A DNA stretch of 35,560 bases from Loktanella sp. UBA3435. GTDB taxonomy: Bacteria; Pseudomonadota; Alphaproteobacteria; Rhodobacterales; Rhodobacteraceae. Below are positions 1 to 7,697 of this stretch, one piece after another. The notes below the pieces were generated by a model. It worked only from the letters and a program-made list of their open reading frames with translations. It did no database searches and was not told the origin of the DNA. The stretch spans positions 63,335 to 98,894 of the forward strand of contig DFSO01000026.1 in the NCBI GenBank assembly GCA_002378665.1, given 5' to 3'. Each line of letters begins with the position of its first letter. Within the stretch, counting starts at the first letter, position 1. A program made the position numbers and the translations under genes.

Positions 1-1725
1 ATGTTCGTTCGTCCATTCGATGAAGTTGTTATCGATGTAGTTGTTGCAAATCATGCTGGACGGGTTCGGGGTTGTCACGACGACACCGCCCATGCGCACC
101 GCATTTTGCTGGGTATCGCCCTGAAACCAGTGGTTTCCACTCATTAACGCCGTCGCACCACCCAACACAGCAAAGTGGCGGAACATCATGATGCGATTGT
201 CTCTGATTTTTACGTCATTTGCGTTAGCGTTCATCGCAATAGATTGCCGCTGCTGAACGTCCAGCGCCGTTTCATTGGAATTGAACTGGCAACGATCTAC
301 CGTCATTCCTTGGCATCCTGTTCCGATTGAGGTCAGGCCGCGATCTTTTGCTTTTGTAATAAAGCAGTCTCGGATGTGAAATGTAAGCCCACTTGGGGCC
401 AACATGACGCCACTCGCAAACCCGTTGCCCTGAAACTCGATGTCATCCAAAACGAATTGGCTCAAGCTTTCGTAATTCGAGAAATCCATAAGGTATTTGA
501 ACCGCTTGAAGGTAAAGCTTTGGGTGCCTTCAGCATCATACAGAGGCGACGACAAATAAACCAGTTTCGCCCCAACATTGCGGCCACTTACATAGACCTC
601 ACGCCCCACCCCGGAACCTGTAACAAGTGACCCGATTGCCACGTTTGCGACATTGATCACGTTGGAAAGGCGTGTGGGATTTGAAGCGGAGTAAGTGGCT
701 TGAGATGTTGCAGTATCGGTAGTCCAATTGGCAGAACTCTCCGCCTGAAATTGACCATTGCGGATCACACGGCGCGTCGCAAACGTGGTGCGCGTCGGAT
801 CTGCTCCTTGCATGTCGAGGGGCCCGTTCAGTGAAATACGACGTCCACACAGGTCCAGCGATTCATGGTCGGCAAAATTCAAAAGCGCCTGATAAGCCTT
901 CTTGAAAGCAGTTATTTCATCACCAAAAGCATCCAAGTAAATCTCGTAGTTGAACTTTCGCTGAAGAATAAATCGCTTGCTGGCTGGCTGCGTAACGGTG
1001 CCCTCAAACTTAATATTGCTCTCAATCGTGACGTCTTTGGTCAAGTGGTAAACCCCTGCCGGCACAAAAACCGTTCGACCATTTGCCGCCGCATCTGCGG
1101 CCTCAAAAGCATCGCTATCATCGGTCGAACCATCGCCGATTGCGCCATAGTCACGCACATCCACCACAGACATCAAATCACGTACAAATACATTTGTGAC
1201 GTCTTCGATTTCGATGTCTTCAACGCGGATCAAACCGCCGCTTGGACCCGTAATGTCTACCCCAAAGTGACCGTAGGCCGCGTTGCCCCAAATCAGATTG
1301 ACGCCAACCCGATCGCCAGTTGCGACAATCGCGCTGATTTCAACCACTTCGCCGTAGGTCGTCAAAGTTGTGCTCGGTCCAACTTCAACCAATCCATTGG
1401 CTTTGCTGCCGTTCGCTTGGCCAGGCCACCCTGAAATCGCAACCGTAGGCAATGGGCCAGCAACAGCTTTAACTTTGGCGCGTACTTGCAAATAACAGCC
1501 GGGCAAAAGTGGGGTCTCGCCCATGTATCTGACGCGTGTTGTGGTTGAGGTTTTTAGAACCTCAAGACATCCACCAAAATCCTGCTCCGCCGACACGAAA
1601 ACACCAGTACCGCTCGTCGCATAAGTATCTGATCCGGGCGTTCCATCCCCGCTCGACCAAACGCCGAGACCTGCAGAAAATGGGAGTGGTGCGAAAACGA
1701 CCCCGTCAGTAATAGCCTTGTTCAT
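1..1725 (-). CDS. Right-handed beta-helix (pectate lyase superfamily) protein, partial
   Basis: An open frame of 575 codons runs without a stop from an ATG at 1725 to the left window edge; I checked the triplets for stops over 1-1080 and the key motifs beyond. A clear AAGGAA ribosome site lies just upstream of the ATG. The first ~185 residues look like a carbohydrate-binding or jelly-roll type region (GVWSSGDGTPGSDTYA, then a CYLQVRAKVKAVAG stretch). From about residue 188 comes VVDVRDYGAIGDGSTDDSDA, the classic opening of Pectate_lyase_3 / GH28-related beta-helices, followed by VFVPAGVYHL and Asn-rich helix rungs (NGFASG, NNYIDNNFIE). There is no signal peptide. Proteins of this type are phage tailspikes, gene-transfer-agent spikes or polysaccharide-active enzymes. 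A Rhodobacterales GTA head-spike role is possible but is my inference. The C-terminus is outside the window. The family call is solid; the role is open. Confidence 0.85.
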   Translation of the reverse strand, partial: MNKAITDGVVFAPLPFSAGLGVWSSGDGTPGSDTYATSGTGVFVSAEQDFGGCLEVLKTSTTTRVRYMGETPLLPGCYLQVRAKVKAVAGPLPTVAISGWPGQANGSKANGLVEVGPSTTLTTYGEVVEISAIVATGDRVGVNLIWGNAAYGHFGVDITGPSGGLIRVEDIEIEDVTNVFVRDLMSVVDVRDYGAIGDGSTDDSDAFEAADAAANGRTVFVPAGVYHLTKDVTIESNIKFEGTVTQPASKRFILQRKFNYEIYLDAFGDEITAFKKAYQALLNFADHESLDLCGRRISLNGPLDMQGADPTRTTFATRRVIRNGQFQAESSANWTTDTATSQATYSASNPTRLSNVINVANVAIGSLVTGSGVGREVYVSGRNVGAKLVYLSSPLYDAEGTQSFTFKRFKYLMDFSNYESLSQFVLDDIEFQGNGFASGVMLAPSGLTFHIRDCFITKAKDRGLTSIGTGCQGMTVDRCQFNSNETALDVQQRQSIAMNANANDVKIRDNRIMMFRHFAVLGGATALMSGNHWFQGDTQQNAVRMGGVVVTTPNPSSMICNNYIDNNFIEWTNEH

Positions 1726-1823
1726 GAATATTCCTTTCCAGAAAACCAATACAAAAGCGGTCCGGAAACGTCGCCGGAGCCTTCCGCATAGATTTAGCTG
1801 TCATGGGTAAATGCAGGCTGATG

Positions 1824-1838
1824 GCACCGTCACGGTGC
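1824..1838. other. Small inverted repeat in intergenic gap
   Basis: GCACCG and CGGTGC flank a three-base loop between the beta-helix gene and the DUF4864 gene. On the minus strand it lies just after the DUF4864 stop codon, so it could be part of a transcription end signal. No T-run follows it, so a simple intrinsic terminator is unlikely. The rest of the 1726-1852 gap holds only the ribosome site of the beta-helix gene as far as I can see. Confidence 0.35.
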
Positions 1839-1852
1839 GCTACGCAACGACC

Positions 1853-2260
1853 TTAGGCACCCAGATCGGGGGCAGGAACATAGTTGACTCCATCGATTTG
1901 CCATCCGTCAGGCGTTTCGATCATTTTGTAATCGAACACATGGGAAACACCATCTTTGTCCGTCACAATGACCCGTTGGAGAATTGCACCACCCTCCTCG
2001 CGTTGCGGCAGATAGCGCGCGGTCGCATTGTCCCAAATCATCGGAAACGACCGCTGCACCATCATGCCGAAATTCTGTGGGTTGCCAAAAATGCCTTTGA
2101 TCGTCGGGCTGGCAAATTCAAACGCACCAGCGATGTCTCGGTCTTTGAAGGCATCAAGTTGGTCAGAAATGACATCATCAAAAGCGGCTTGCGCATCCAA
2201 CGAACCAGCAGCATAAGCACCAACGCCCGCCGCTAAAACCAAAGCAATTAATCGTTCCAT
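1853..2260 (-). CDS. DUF4864 domain-containing exported protein
   Basis: A protein of 135 residues with a short hydrophobic N-terminus (MERLIALVLAAGVGAYAAG) that looks like a Sec signal peptide or anchor. The body matches my memory of the DUF4864 family (SDQLDAFKDRDIAGAFEFAS, FGNPQNFGMMVQ, TPDGWQIDGV near the end). It resembles a small cystatin/NTF2-like fold, but its function is unknown. An in-frame ATG exists four codons upstream at 2272. I prefer 2260 because GGAGG sits five bases before it, whereas the 2272 ATG would lie upstream of that ribosome site. The gene is downstream of lysK on the same strand. Its Shine-Dalgarno sequence is inside a long palindrome (see 2265-2304). Confidence 0.8.
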   Translation of the reverse strand: MERLIALVLAAGVGAYAAGSLDAQAAFDDVISDQLDAFKDRDIAGAFEFASPTIKGIFGNPQNFGMMVQRSFPMIWDNATARYLPQREEGGAILQRVIVTDKDGVSHVFDYKMIETPDGWQIDGVNYVPAPDLGA

Positions 2261-2264
2261 CACC

Positions 2265-2304
2265 GCCTCCATCCGTAAAATCTAACTTAGATACGGCTGG
2301 AGGC
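2265..2304. promoter_or_regulatory. Long palindrome covering the DUF4864 ribosome-binding site
   Basis: Arms GCCTCCA (2265-2271) and TGGAGGC (2298-2304) pair over seven bases. After one mismatch, CCGTA (2273-2277) pairs with TACGG (2292-2296), and the core contains TCTAA/TTAGA. In the minus-strand transcript the 3' arm of this hairpin is the GGAGG that precedes the ATG at 2260, so a folded RNA would hide the ribosome site. It could also end lysK transcription, though no T-run follows. Confidence 0.6.
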
Positions 2305-2325
2305 GACAAATAGTTTCAATTCGAC

Positions 2326-3891
2326 CTAGGCCGCAAGTTGCGCCTCAATCAGGGCCACGGTCTCATCTACGCCGTAAAGCGCAATGAACCCGCCAAAGCG
2401 CGGCCCTTGGCTTGCGCCCAGCAGAACCTCGTAAAGCGCCGTGAACCAGTCGCGCAGCGGCTCAAACCCATGCTCTTTCCCAACGGCAAAGACCATCGAT
2501 TGCAGCGCTTCCGCATCCAATCCGCCGTCCCAGACCTTCAGACGCGTAACCATGTCTTCCATCGCCCTACGTTCTTGATCGGATGGCGCACGGAACACTT
2601 TCTCAGGCTTCACAAAGTCGTTGTAATACCGCACGGCAAACTCTGCCGCCTGATCCATCTGCGGGTTCGTCGCCGCCGATGCCTCTGGCGCATAGCGCTG
2701 GATAAAGCCCCAAAGCGTATCCTTGTCCTCGGCACCCGAAACGGACGCCAAATTCAACAGCATCGCAAAAGGCACGACCATATCTGACGCAGGTACATCG
2801 GCCCCGTGAATGTGGAACACAGGGTTGTTCAACTTACCAGCATCGTCCTGTGTCGCGTAAGCGCGCAGCTGCTGGTGATACTCGTCAACGGCCTTGGGGA
2901 TGACATCAAAATGCATGCGCTTGGCCGTCTTCGGCTTCAAATACATGAAGTAAGACAGGGATTCCGTCGCAGCATAGGTCAGCCATTCATCAATCGTCAG
3001 GCCATTACCTGATGTCTTGGAAATCTTGTGACCGTCGGCATCAAGGAACAATTCATAAGTGAAATGCTCTGGCGCACGCCCCCCCAAAACGCGGCAGATA
3101 CCATCGTAAATCGGCGTATTGGTCGCATGGTCCTTGCCATACATCTCGAAATCAACGTCCAAAGCGGCCCAGCGCGCGCCAAAGTCGGGCTTCCACTGCA
3201 ACTTGCAATTCCCGCCCGTTACCATAGTCGTCACTTCGGTCCCGTCGACATCGTCAAAAGTGATTTCGCCCGCTTTGCTCACGTTCTTCATCGGCACATA
3301 AAGCACCTGACCCGTTGTCGGGCTAATCGGCAAGAAAATCGAATAAGTCTCGCGACGCTCGTCACGCAGCGACTTGAGCATGATCGCCATAATATCATCG
3401 TAACGCTCGGCAGACCGCAGCAAGATATCGTCCATCTTGCCCGCTTTGTAATAGGCAGTGGAACTCGCAAACTTATATTCAAACCCGAAGGTATCCAAGA
3501 ACGAATTCAGCTTCGCGTTCATATGATCGCCAAAGCTGTTATGCGTCCCAAACGGATCAGGCACAGCCGTCAACGGCTGCTGCATAAACGGCTTTAGCGC
3601 CTCGGGGTCAGGCACATTGCCCGGAATTTTGCGCATCCCGTCCATATCGTCCGAAAAACAAAGCAGTTTCGTCGGGATATCCGAGATCACCTCAAACGCG
3701 CGGCGGATCATCGTTGTGCGGCTGACCTCACCAAATGTCCCGATATGTGGCAAACCAGACGGGCCATAGCCAGTCTCAAACAACACGTAACCCTTCTCAG
3801 GGTCCTTTTTTTCATACCGTTTGAGCAAACGGCGGGCTTCTTCAAAGGGCCAAGCCTTGGAATTCATCGCAGCGTCACGCAAATTGGTCAT
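2326..3891 (-). CDS. lysK: Lysyl-tRNA synthetase, class I
   Basis: This enzyme charges tRNA(Lys) with lysine. It is the class I (archaeal-type) LysRS found in alphaproteobacteria in place of the class II enzyme. The protein is 521 residues, normal for the family. The HIGH-type motif is HIGT at residues 49-52, and the KMSKS-type motif is KISKTSGNG at about 289-297. An upstream in-frame start at 3930 exists, but the protein from 3891 (MTNLRDAAMNSKAWPFEEA) fits family N-termini, and GAGAGA lies a few bases upstream. A divergent promoter region separates it from the TerB-like gene. The DUF4864 gene follows on the same strand. Confidence 0.95.
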   Translation of the reverse strand: MTNLRDAAMNSKAWPFEEARRLLKRYEKKDPEKGYVLFETGYGPSGLPHIGTFGEVSRTTMIRRAFEVISDIPTKLLCFSDDMDGMRKIPGNVPDPEALKPFMQQPLTAVPDPFGTHNSFGDHMNAKLNSFLDTFGFEYKFASSTAYYKAGKMDDILLRSAERYDDIMAIMLKSLRDERRETYSIFLPISPTTGQVLYVPMKNVSKAGEITFDDVDGTEVTTMVTGGNCKLQWKPDFGARWAALDVDFEMYGKDHATNTPIYDGICRVLGGRAPEHFTYELFLDADGHKISKTSGNGLTIDEWLTYAATESLSYFMYLKPKTAKRMHFDVIPKAVDEYHQQLRAYATQDDAGKLNNPVFHIHGADVPASDMVVPFAMLLNLASVSGAEDKDTLWGFIQRYAPEASAATNPQMDQAAEFAVRYYNDFVKPEKVFRAPSDQERRAMEDMVTRLKVWDGGLDAEALQSMVFAVGKEHGFEPLRDWFTALYEVLLGASQGPRFGGFIALYGVDETVALIEAQLAA

Positions 3892-4004
3892 AGTATCTCT
3901 CAACGGTTTGAAATGGCGCCCCAATGGCAACCTATCTCGCTCTCCCTATTGCGCACAGGGCAAGGCGTCAATAAATCGGGAGTAGAATGAAAAGGATATT
4001 TAGA

Positions 4005-4424
4005 ATGACACCTGACGCAGCAATGACCGGACAAGACGCATTGGTAGCCCTCATGGTCGCAGTTTCCGCTTCCGACGAGGAAATTCGTACCGCTGAACTT
4101 GTTAAAATATCCAACACAATCAATCACCTGCCCGTTTTCGCAGAGTATGACGCCGATCGGCTACCTCGCGTCTCCAAAATGGTGTTCGATCTTTTGGAGC
4201 AAGAAGACGGGCTAGAGGCGCTTTTTGGTCTGATCCGCGACTCCCTCGATGAACGCCTCTTCGAGACGGCCTACGCACTATCTTGCGACGTTGCCGCCGC
4301 TGATGGCACAATTGATGCGGTAGAGGCGCGTATGCTCGAAGAGATTCGCGATGAGCTTAACATCGACCGTCTGCACGCCGCCGCAATCGAGCGCGGTGCG
4401 CGTGCCCGTCACATGACCTATTGA
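4005..4424 (+). CDS. TerB-like (tellurite-resistance family) protein
   Basis: A small helical, acidic protein (139 residues from 4005). ALVALMVAVSASDEEIRTAE, the repeated acidic D/E pairs and the internal duplicate AAADGTIDAVEARMLEEIRD match the TerB metal-binding fold. The family is named for tellurite resistance, but single genes like this one have no proven function. An alternative ATG is at 3987. I prefer 4005 because AAAGGA (3990-3995) sits at good distance from it; the 3987 start has GGGAG four bases away and cannot be excluded. Its stop overlaps the end of dacB by seven bases in convergent orientation. Confidence 0.8.
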   Translation: MTPDAAMTGQDALVALMVAVSASDEEIRTAELVKISNTINHLPVFAEYDADRLPRVSKMVFDLLEQEDGLEALFGLIRDSLDERLFETAYALSCDVAAADGTIDAVEARMLEEIRDELNIDRLHAAAIERGARARHMTY

Positions 4425-5917
4425 TCCACATCCGCCAAAACCGCCCAGCGTTGCAGCAAAACCTGCTGCAAGCGCTTGGCGTTGGTGTTGAACGAGATCG
4501 AGCCAAAGGGCTGCTCATCGCCTGACAGTTTGCCCTTCTCGCGTGCGTCCAAATCCGCCGCGAAAATCGCAAAGGTCAAATCGCGCCCGCCCGCCGTGCG
4601 CAGATACCCCGCAAGGCTGGAGACAAAATTAAGGGCCCCCGTCTTGGCCAAAACTGTCGCGGGATGGTCCTTCAACCGCTTGTTATCCTCATCCTTAAAC
4701 GCAATATCCTTCATAATCGGGCGCAATTGCCCCATTGCACGATCCGCATTCAAAAGCGCCACCATATCCAACGCCGAAATGCGGCTTGCATCCGACAGAC
4801 CCGAATGATCCGCAAAAGATGGCGCGATCCCCGCCCGCTCCTTGGTCCATTGCGTCATACCAAGCGCTGAGGTCCGCAAGCCACGCTTCTGCCCCGTCCG
4901 CTTTTCCGTCGCAGCCATGCCTGCCGCTTCCGCCGTGATGTTCGTCGAATACTTCAGCATGTCCCGCATTACCTCGCTCAAAGGCGGGCTTTCAAACGTA
5001 GCCAACACATCCCCTGCGGGCAGATCCAACACCTCAACGGGGGCCTGCAACACAATGCCATGGCTTCGCGCAAAGGTCGCAAAAACCTCACCCGCATAAA
5101 GGGCTGGATACCGCACAGGCAACCACCGCGACCCGCCATTGCCGAGCGCACCCCGTGCCACAGTCCATTCATCAACATTGCCGCCATCCGTGTAGGTAAA
5201 TGTCGGCACCTCACGGTTCACGATCTGCATCTTCGCCATGGTCACATCGGGGCGATAATTATCACTGCGCGCATCCATCGTGACGCTGTAATTACCGCCC
5301 TGCTTCTTCCACTCAAAATGCACGCGATTGTAATTGAGGTTCAGCCCTGTGATCGCTGGATTATAGCCTAAATAATCAAGCTGCTCTTGGTCGATCTCTT
5401 CCAAATTCGGCAAGGCACCGTCGTAAACCTGAAACGCGCCGCGCACTTCCTTCAGGCCCGCATCCTTCAATCGCTGCGCCAGAACCGCGAGGTCATCAGT
5501 GACCAAGTTCGGATCGCCACCGCCGACCAAAATCAAATCACCATCTAAAATGCCATCTGAAATGGCACCTTTCGCAAATAACCGTGTTTGAAAGCGATAA
5601 TTGGCCCCAAGCCCCTCAAGCGCATAGAGCGCGGTAACAGCTTTCGTCACGCTCGCAGGCGGCTGGGGAATATCCGCGTCATGTTGGTCAAGGATCTCAC
5701 CTGTTAGTGCATCAGCAACCACAATCCCGACATGCCCCGTCACCTCGGACGCAGCCACAACCTGCGCCAATGTCTGGCGCATCTCGGGTGTAATCCGATC
5801 CGCAGCAGAGGGCCGCGCCACGGGTCGCAACGACACCAGCGGCGCATCCGCCATCGCTGCACCACCCGCGCTCATCAGCATCGCCATTAGCGCCCTGCGA
5901 GAAACCATCTTACCCAT
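4418..5917 (-). CDS. dacB: D-alanyl-D-alanine carboxypeptidase/endopeptidase (PBP4 type)
   Basis: A periplasmic peptidase S13 family enzyme that trims or opens peptidoglycan cross-links. In the numbering of the 5917 start (499 residues), a twin-arginine-like signal SRRALMAMLMSAGGA is followed by Ala-rich cleavage sequence. The penicillin-binding motifs are SVTK at 89-92, STN at 324-326 and KTG at 425-427, with the usual large insert between the first and second. The frame is open up to 5956, which would overlap nadD by 47 bases. Starts at 5917 or 5908 avoid most of this, and the exact start is uncertain. It is the last gene of an aldo/keto reductase-nadD-dacB cluster. Confidence 0.93.
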   Translation of the reverse strand: MGKMVSRRALMAMLMSAGGAAMADAPLVSLRPVARPSAADRITPEMRQTLAQVVAASEVTGHVGIVVADALTGEILDQHDADIPQPPASVTKAVTALYALEGLGANYRFQTRLFAKGAISDGILDGDLILVGGGDPNLVTDDLAVLAQRLKDAGLKEVRGAFQVYDGALPNLEEIDQEQLDYLGYNPAITGLNLNYNRVHFEWKKQGGNYSVTMDARSDNYRPDVTMAKMQIVNREVPTFTYTDGGNVDEWTVARGALGNGGSRWLPVRYPALYAGEVFATFARSHGIVLQAPVEVLDLPAGDVLATFESPPLSEVMRDMLKYSTNITAEAAGMAATEKRTGQKRGLRTSALGMTQWTKERAGIAPSFADHSGLSDASRISALDMVALLNADRAMGQLRPIMKDIAFKDEDNKRLKDHPATVLAKTGALNFVSSLAGYLRTAGGRDLTFAIFAADLDAREKGKLSGDEQPFGSISFNTNAKRLQQVLLQRWAVLADVDQ

Positions 5918-6512
5918 TCCATTCACCATTTGACCGTATCGCCGTCGAGGACGCATCCGACATCGGTATATTCACAAAACACCATCTAGGTGCATCACCA
6001 CGGCCTAAAACCTCGGAAGCGCGCCCCTGCAACATCGCCTCACGGTAAACACGCGCGGCCTTCGACAGGCGCGCCGAAATCCGATCATTCGGCCGTGCAA
6101 GAACGCCCACGGGCACGTTATCCATAATCCACCGCCAATCCTGCCAGCGATGGAACTGCGCTAGATTATCGGCACCCATCAACCACACGAACCGCACAGC
6201 AGGATAGCGCGCCTGCAAGGCTGCAACCGTCTCAGCCGTATAGCGCGTGCCAAGGCGGCTCTCAATGTCCGTCACCTCAACACGCGGATGCTGCATCACT
6301 TGCCGCGCCCGCGCCATACGGTCAGACAGCAGCGCAGGTCCGCGCTTTTTCAACGGGTTTGCAGGACTGACCAGCCACCAGACACGGTCCAGACCGAACC
6401 GCTTCAACGCTGTGCGCGTGATATGCACATGCCCCTCATGCGCAGGGTCAAACGACCCGCCGAGCAGGCCAACAACCTGCCCCGCCTTTGCAACCGGAAA
6501 GCCCTGCGTCAC
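5910..6512 (-). CDS. nadD: Nicotinate-nucleotide adenylyltransferase
   Basis: This enzyme makes nicotinate adenine dinucleotide from NaMN and ATP, the penultimate step of NAD synthesis. The 200-residue length is typical. The nucleotidyltransferase signature GGSFDPAHEGH (residues 18-28) contains the GxxDPxHxGH core, and SSTAIR (188-193) is the C-terminal phosphate-binding motif. WLMGADNLAQFHRW in between is also characteristic. Its start lies three bases after the stop of the aldo/keto reductase gene, and its end overlaps the start region of dacB, so the three genes are probably co-transcribed. Another NAD gene, nadE, is at 19529-21190 but not linked. Confidence 0.96.
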   Translation of the reverse strand: MTQGFPVAKAGQVVGLLGGSFDPAHEGHVHITRTALKRFGLDRVWWLVSPANPLKKRGPALLSDRMARARQVMQHPRVEVTDIESRLGTRYTAETVAALQARYPAVRFVWLMGADNLAQFHRWQDWRWIMDNVPVGVLARPNDRISARLSKAARVYREAMLQGRASEVLGRGDAPRWCFVNIPMSDASSTAIRSNGEWNG

Positions 6513-6515
6513 GTC

Positions 6516-7550
6516 CTAGCTGTCCAATTCTGCAGAAGCAGCCCAAAGATTGATTTGCTCCTCATCGGCATATTGATCAATCAGCGCAAGCTCATCAGCA
6601 CTAAACGCAAGGTTATTAATCGCCCCCACGCAATCAAGAACCTGCGACGGCTTTGAGGCACCAATCAGCGCCGTCGTAATCCCACCGCCTCGCAACACCC
6701 AAGCAATCGCCATCTGTGCCAGCGTCTGCCCGCGCCCTTCGGCAATTTCATTCAGCTTGCGGATGTTCGCGACCGCATTCTCGGTTAGCATTGACGGGAA
6801 CAATGACTTACCCTGCGACGCACGCGACCCCTCGGGAATACCACCCAGATACTTCTTGGTCAGCATCCCTTGGGCCAGCGGTGTAAAGGCAATCGAGCCC
6901 ACGCCCAATTCCTGCAACGTCTCCTTCAACCCGTCACGCTCCACCCAGCGGTTGATCATGTTATAGCTTGGCTGATGGATCAAACAGGGCGTGCCCAGAT
7001 CCTTCAAAATCGCCACAGCTTCCCGCGTCCGCTCGGTGTTATACGACGAAATCCCCGCATAAAGAGCGCGACCAGACCGCACGATATAATCGAGCGCGCC
7101 CATCGTTTCCTCCAAGGGTGTCTCAGGATCAAAACGGTGCGAATAGAAAATATCGACGTAATCAAGACCCATCCGCTTGAGCGACTGATCACAAGAGGCC
7201 ACCAAATACTTGCGGCTGCCCCATTCGCCATATGGGCCCGCCCACATATCATAGCCAGCCTTGGAACTGATAATCAGCTCGTCACGATAGCCCTTGAAAT
7301 CTTCCGCCAAAATCGACCCAAACGCATGTTCCGCCGAGCCTGCTGGCGGTCCATAGTTATTGGCCAAATCAAAATGCGTGATTCCATTGTCAAACGCCGT
7401 GCGGCAGATCGCCTGCTTGGTCTCATGCGGCGTATCATGGCCGAAATTATGCCACAGCCCTAAGGACACAGCAGGCAATTTCACCCCTGATTTTCCACAG
7501 CGGTTGTAAACCATGCGGTCATAGCGGTCGGCGGCAGGCACATAAGTCAT
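6516..7550 (-). CDS. Aldo/keto reductase, YghZ / L-glyceraldehyde 3-phosphate reductase type
   Basis: An NADPH-dependent oxidoreductase of 344 residues with a TIM-barrel fold. The catalytic tetrad is visible: D61 and Y66 in FDLANNYGPP, K97 in ISSKAGYD, and H138 in FYSHRFD. The overall sequence, with WAGPYGEWGSRKYL and SYNMINRWVERDGL, resembles E. coli YghZ (Gpr), which reduces L-glyceraldehyde 3-phosphate and methylglyoxal. The substrate here is inferred. It is first in a minus-strand cluster with nadD and dacB and is divergent from ettA. Confidence 0.9.
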   Translation of the reverse strand: MTYVPAADRYDRMVYNRCGKSGVKLPAVSLGLWHNFGHDTPHETKQAICRTAFDNGITHFDLANNYGPPAGSAEHAFGSILAEDFKGYRDELIISSKAGYDMWAGPYGEWGSRKYLVASCDQSLKRMGLDYVDIFYSHRFDPETPLEETMGALDYIVRSGRALYAGISSYNTERTREAVAILKDLGTPCLIHQPSYNMINRWVERDGLKETLQELGVGSIAFTPLAQGMLTKKYLGGIPEGSRASQGKSLFPSMLTENAVANIRKLNEIAEGRGQTLAQMAIAWVLRGGGITTALIGASKPSQVLDCVGAINNLAFSADELALIDQYADEEQINLWAASAELDS

Positions 7551-7633
7551 GATAAGCTCCCTAAAATATTTGGGCTAAACGAACCACTTAGCGGGGCAAC
7601 TGTCAAACCAAAGCAATGGACCAGTTTCCACGA

Positions 7634-7662
7634 TTGCCCCTCGCGCCCCGCCCCGCTATCTA
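7634..7662 (+). promoter_or_regulatory. Candidate sigma-70-type promoter of ettA
   Basis: TTGCCC (7634-7639) and TATCTA (7657-7662) are separated by 17 bases, a good -35/-10 arrangement about 35 bases before the ettA start. GGAG at 7685-7688 is the likely ribosome site. No experimental support; pattern match only. Confidence 0.5.
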
Positions 7663-7697
7663 AGGGCAAATTCCTAAACCGAGCGGAGCGTCGCAAA

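Noticed and set aside
376..1434. Plus-strand frames of 84 and 189 codons
   Set aside because: They are the exact antisense register of the beta-helix gene, whose minus-strand frame is continuous, has a good ribosome site and recognisable motifs.
1811..2236. Plus-strand frame of 141 codons
   Set aside because: Antisense to the DUF4864 gene; Arg/His-rich shadow sequence with no family character.
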